From assembly GCA_910575605.1 (NCBI GenBank), contig CAJTEW010000002.1, positions 264,990-328,989 of the forward strand: a DNA stretch of 64,000 bases, in the 5' to 3' direction. Source of the DNA: Lachnospiraceae bacterium. Its GTDB lineage: Bacteria > Bacillota > Clostridia > Lachnospirales > Lachnospiraceae. Within the stretch, counting starts at the first letter, position 1. Every line of letters starts with the position of its first letter. A model generated the notes under the pieces. That model ran no database searches. It was not told the DNA's origin and worked only from the letters and a program-made list of their open reading frames with translations. Positions 63,546 through 64,000 of this stretch are shown here, piece by piece. Both the position numbers and the translations under genes were made by a program.

Positions 63546-64000
63546 GGTTCCACCGCCTTTCCCTGGAATTCACTCTTGAAACGGAAAGTTACATGGATAT
63601 TCCGCTCATGGTCGATTTCGATCCGCTCAATCAGCCGGTCAATCAGTTCTGCCGTAAGCGCGTGGTCCTGCGCCAGTGACTTTGCATCCTTTTCCATTGA
63701 CCGGTAGCGCACAAGCCGACTGTCCAGGGCGTCCATATCCTTTTCCAGCGCCTCAATCTCGCCGGACAGTGTGCCGATGGATTCCTCATAAGCTGTTTTC
63801 AGTTCAAAGTATTCCTCATTTGTTAAGATACCCTGGACGAAGTTCTCATACAGGCCGCGGATTAGCCGGCGTTTCTTTTCGGTTTCCTGCCGCCTGGCCG
63901 ACATCTGGGTTTTCAGCCTGTCTTTGTCCTTTTTCTGTTTTGCCTCCAGCTGAAAGAGGGGGAGGGACATTCCCAGGGCAACAGACAGCTCTTTTTCCAG
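63527..64000 (-). CDS. Second serine recombinase, C-terminal part only
   Basis: Frame is open to the window end. Visible part is the coiled coil and C-terminal domain (LENFVQG-type helix, LIDRLIERIEIDHERNIHVTFRF), like DUF4368-type recombinase tails. The catalytic domain lies beyond 64000. Confidence 0.8.
   Translation of the reverse strand: MEKELSVALGMSLPLFQLEAKQKKDKDRLKTQMSARRQETEKKRRLIRGLYENFVQGILTNEEYFELKTAYEESIGTLSGEIEALEKDMDALDSRLVRYRSMEKDAKSLAQDHALTAELIDRLIERIEIDHERNIHVTFRFKSEFQGKAVEPCTKNM

Noticed and set aside
62841-63707. Long plus-strand open frame opposite the serine recombinases
   Set aside because: It is antisense to two well-supported recombinase genes and shows no protein-like motifs or ribosome-binding site.

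Overview
The window comes from a spore-forming, low-GC Gram-positive bacterium, most likely a member of the Lachnospiraceae (Clostridia). Evidence: a FabK-type fatty-acid operon in clostridial/streptococcal order, a PdaA-type spore-cortex deacetylase, a SpoIIID gene with a sigma-E-type promoter, and many families typical of that group (DUF4230, DUF2262, DUF3784, DUF5688, extracytoplasmic trigger-factor-like lipoprotein). All function calls come from reading the translated sequence; no database search was run.

Layout. 1-2.7 kb: end of a VOC protein, PdaA, an aminopeptidase P-type enzyme. 2.75-13.4 kb: one tightly packed fatty-acid operon (fabH-acpP-fabK-fabD-fabG-fabF-accB-fabZ-accC-accDA fusion) led by a strong promoter with a FabT-like palindrome, then a MarR/FabT-like regulator and a sirtuin. 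13.5-19.8 kb: housekeeping and envelope genes (cardiolipin synthase, FKBP/trigger-factor lipoprotein, YitT) plus a promoter-hairpin unit that may be a small RNA.

20.07-40.62 kb: the main discovery. spoIIID, the mother-cell sporulation regulator, is split in two. Its 5' half (20066-20180) and 3' half (40475-40621) are separated by 20,301 bp. Joining them across the shared 7-bp core ATACATA restores one uninterrupted 84-codon SpoIIID frame. The intervening DNA ends with a large serine recombinase whose stop codon overlaps the right core, exactly the design of the sigK 'skin' elements. The 5' half keeps a good sigma-E-type promoter. The element carries an AAA-ATPase/nuclease cassette, a DUF927-like ATPase, an RtcB-PrfH pair (RNA ligase and release-factor homologue), a MobC/relaxase pair with an oriT-like inverted repeat, a phage-type Rad52 annealing protein beside a frameshifted YqaJ nuclease, DUF932 and DUF5688 proteins, and two paralogous small proteins that are candidate directionality factors. 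An internal att-like scar at 24960-24976 suggests the element is composite.

40.7-50.9 kb: HD-domain protein, HPr-like protein, MATE exporter, a putative two-gene restriction-modification pair, VanZ, an ECF-type sigma factor, DUF2461, and a TetR-ABC exporter operon. 50.9-55.6 kb: a decay zone with broken integrase, XRE, HAD, GNAT and IS3 fragments. 55.6-59.7 kb: a RibD-like reductase and two divergent guaA paralogues, one with a ruined glutaminase domain, each followed by an almost identical terminator hairpin. 59.7-64 kb: an integrated element at the 3' end of guaA (XRE repressor, excisionase, tyrosine integrase), whose integrase is itself cut by a second element carrying tandem serine recombinases that runs off the window.
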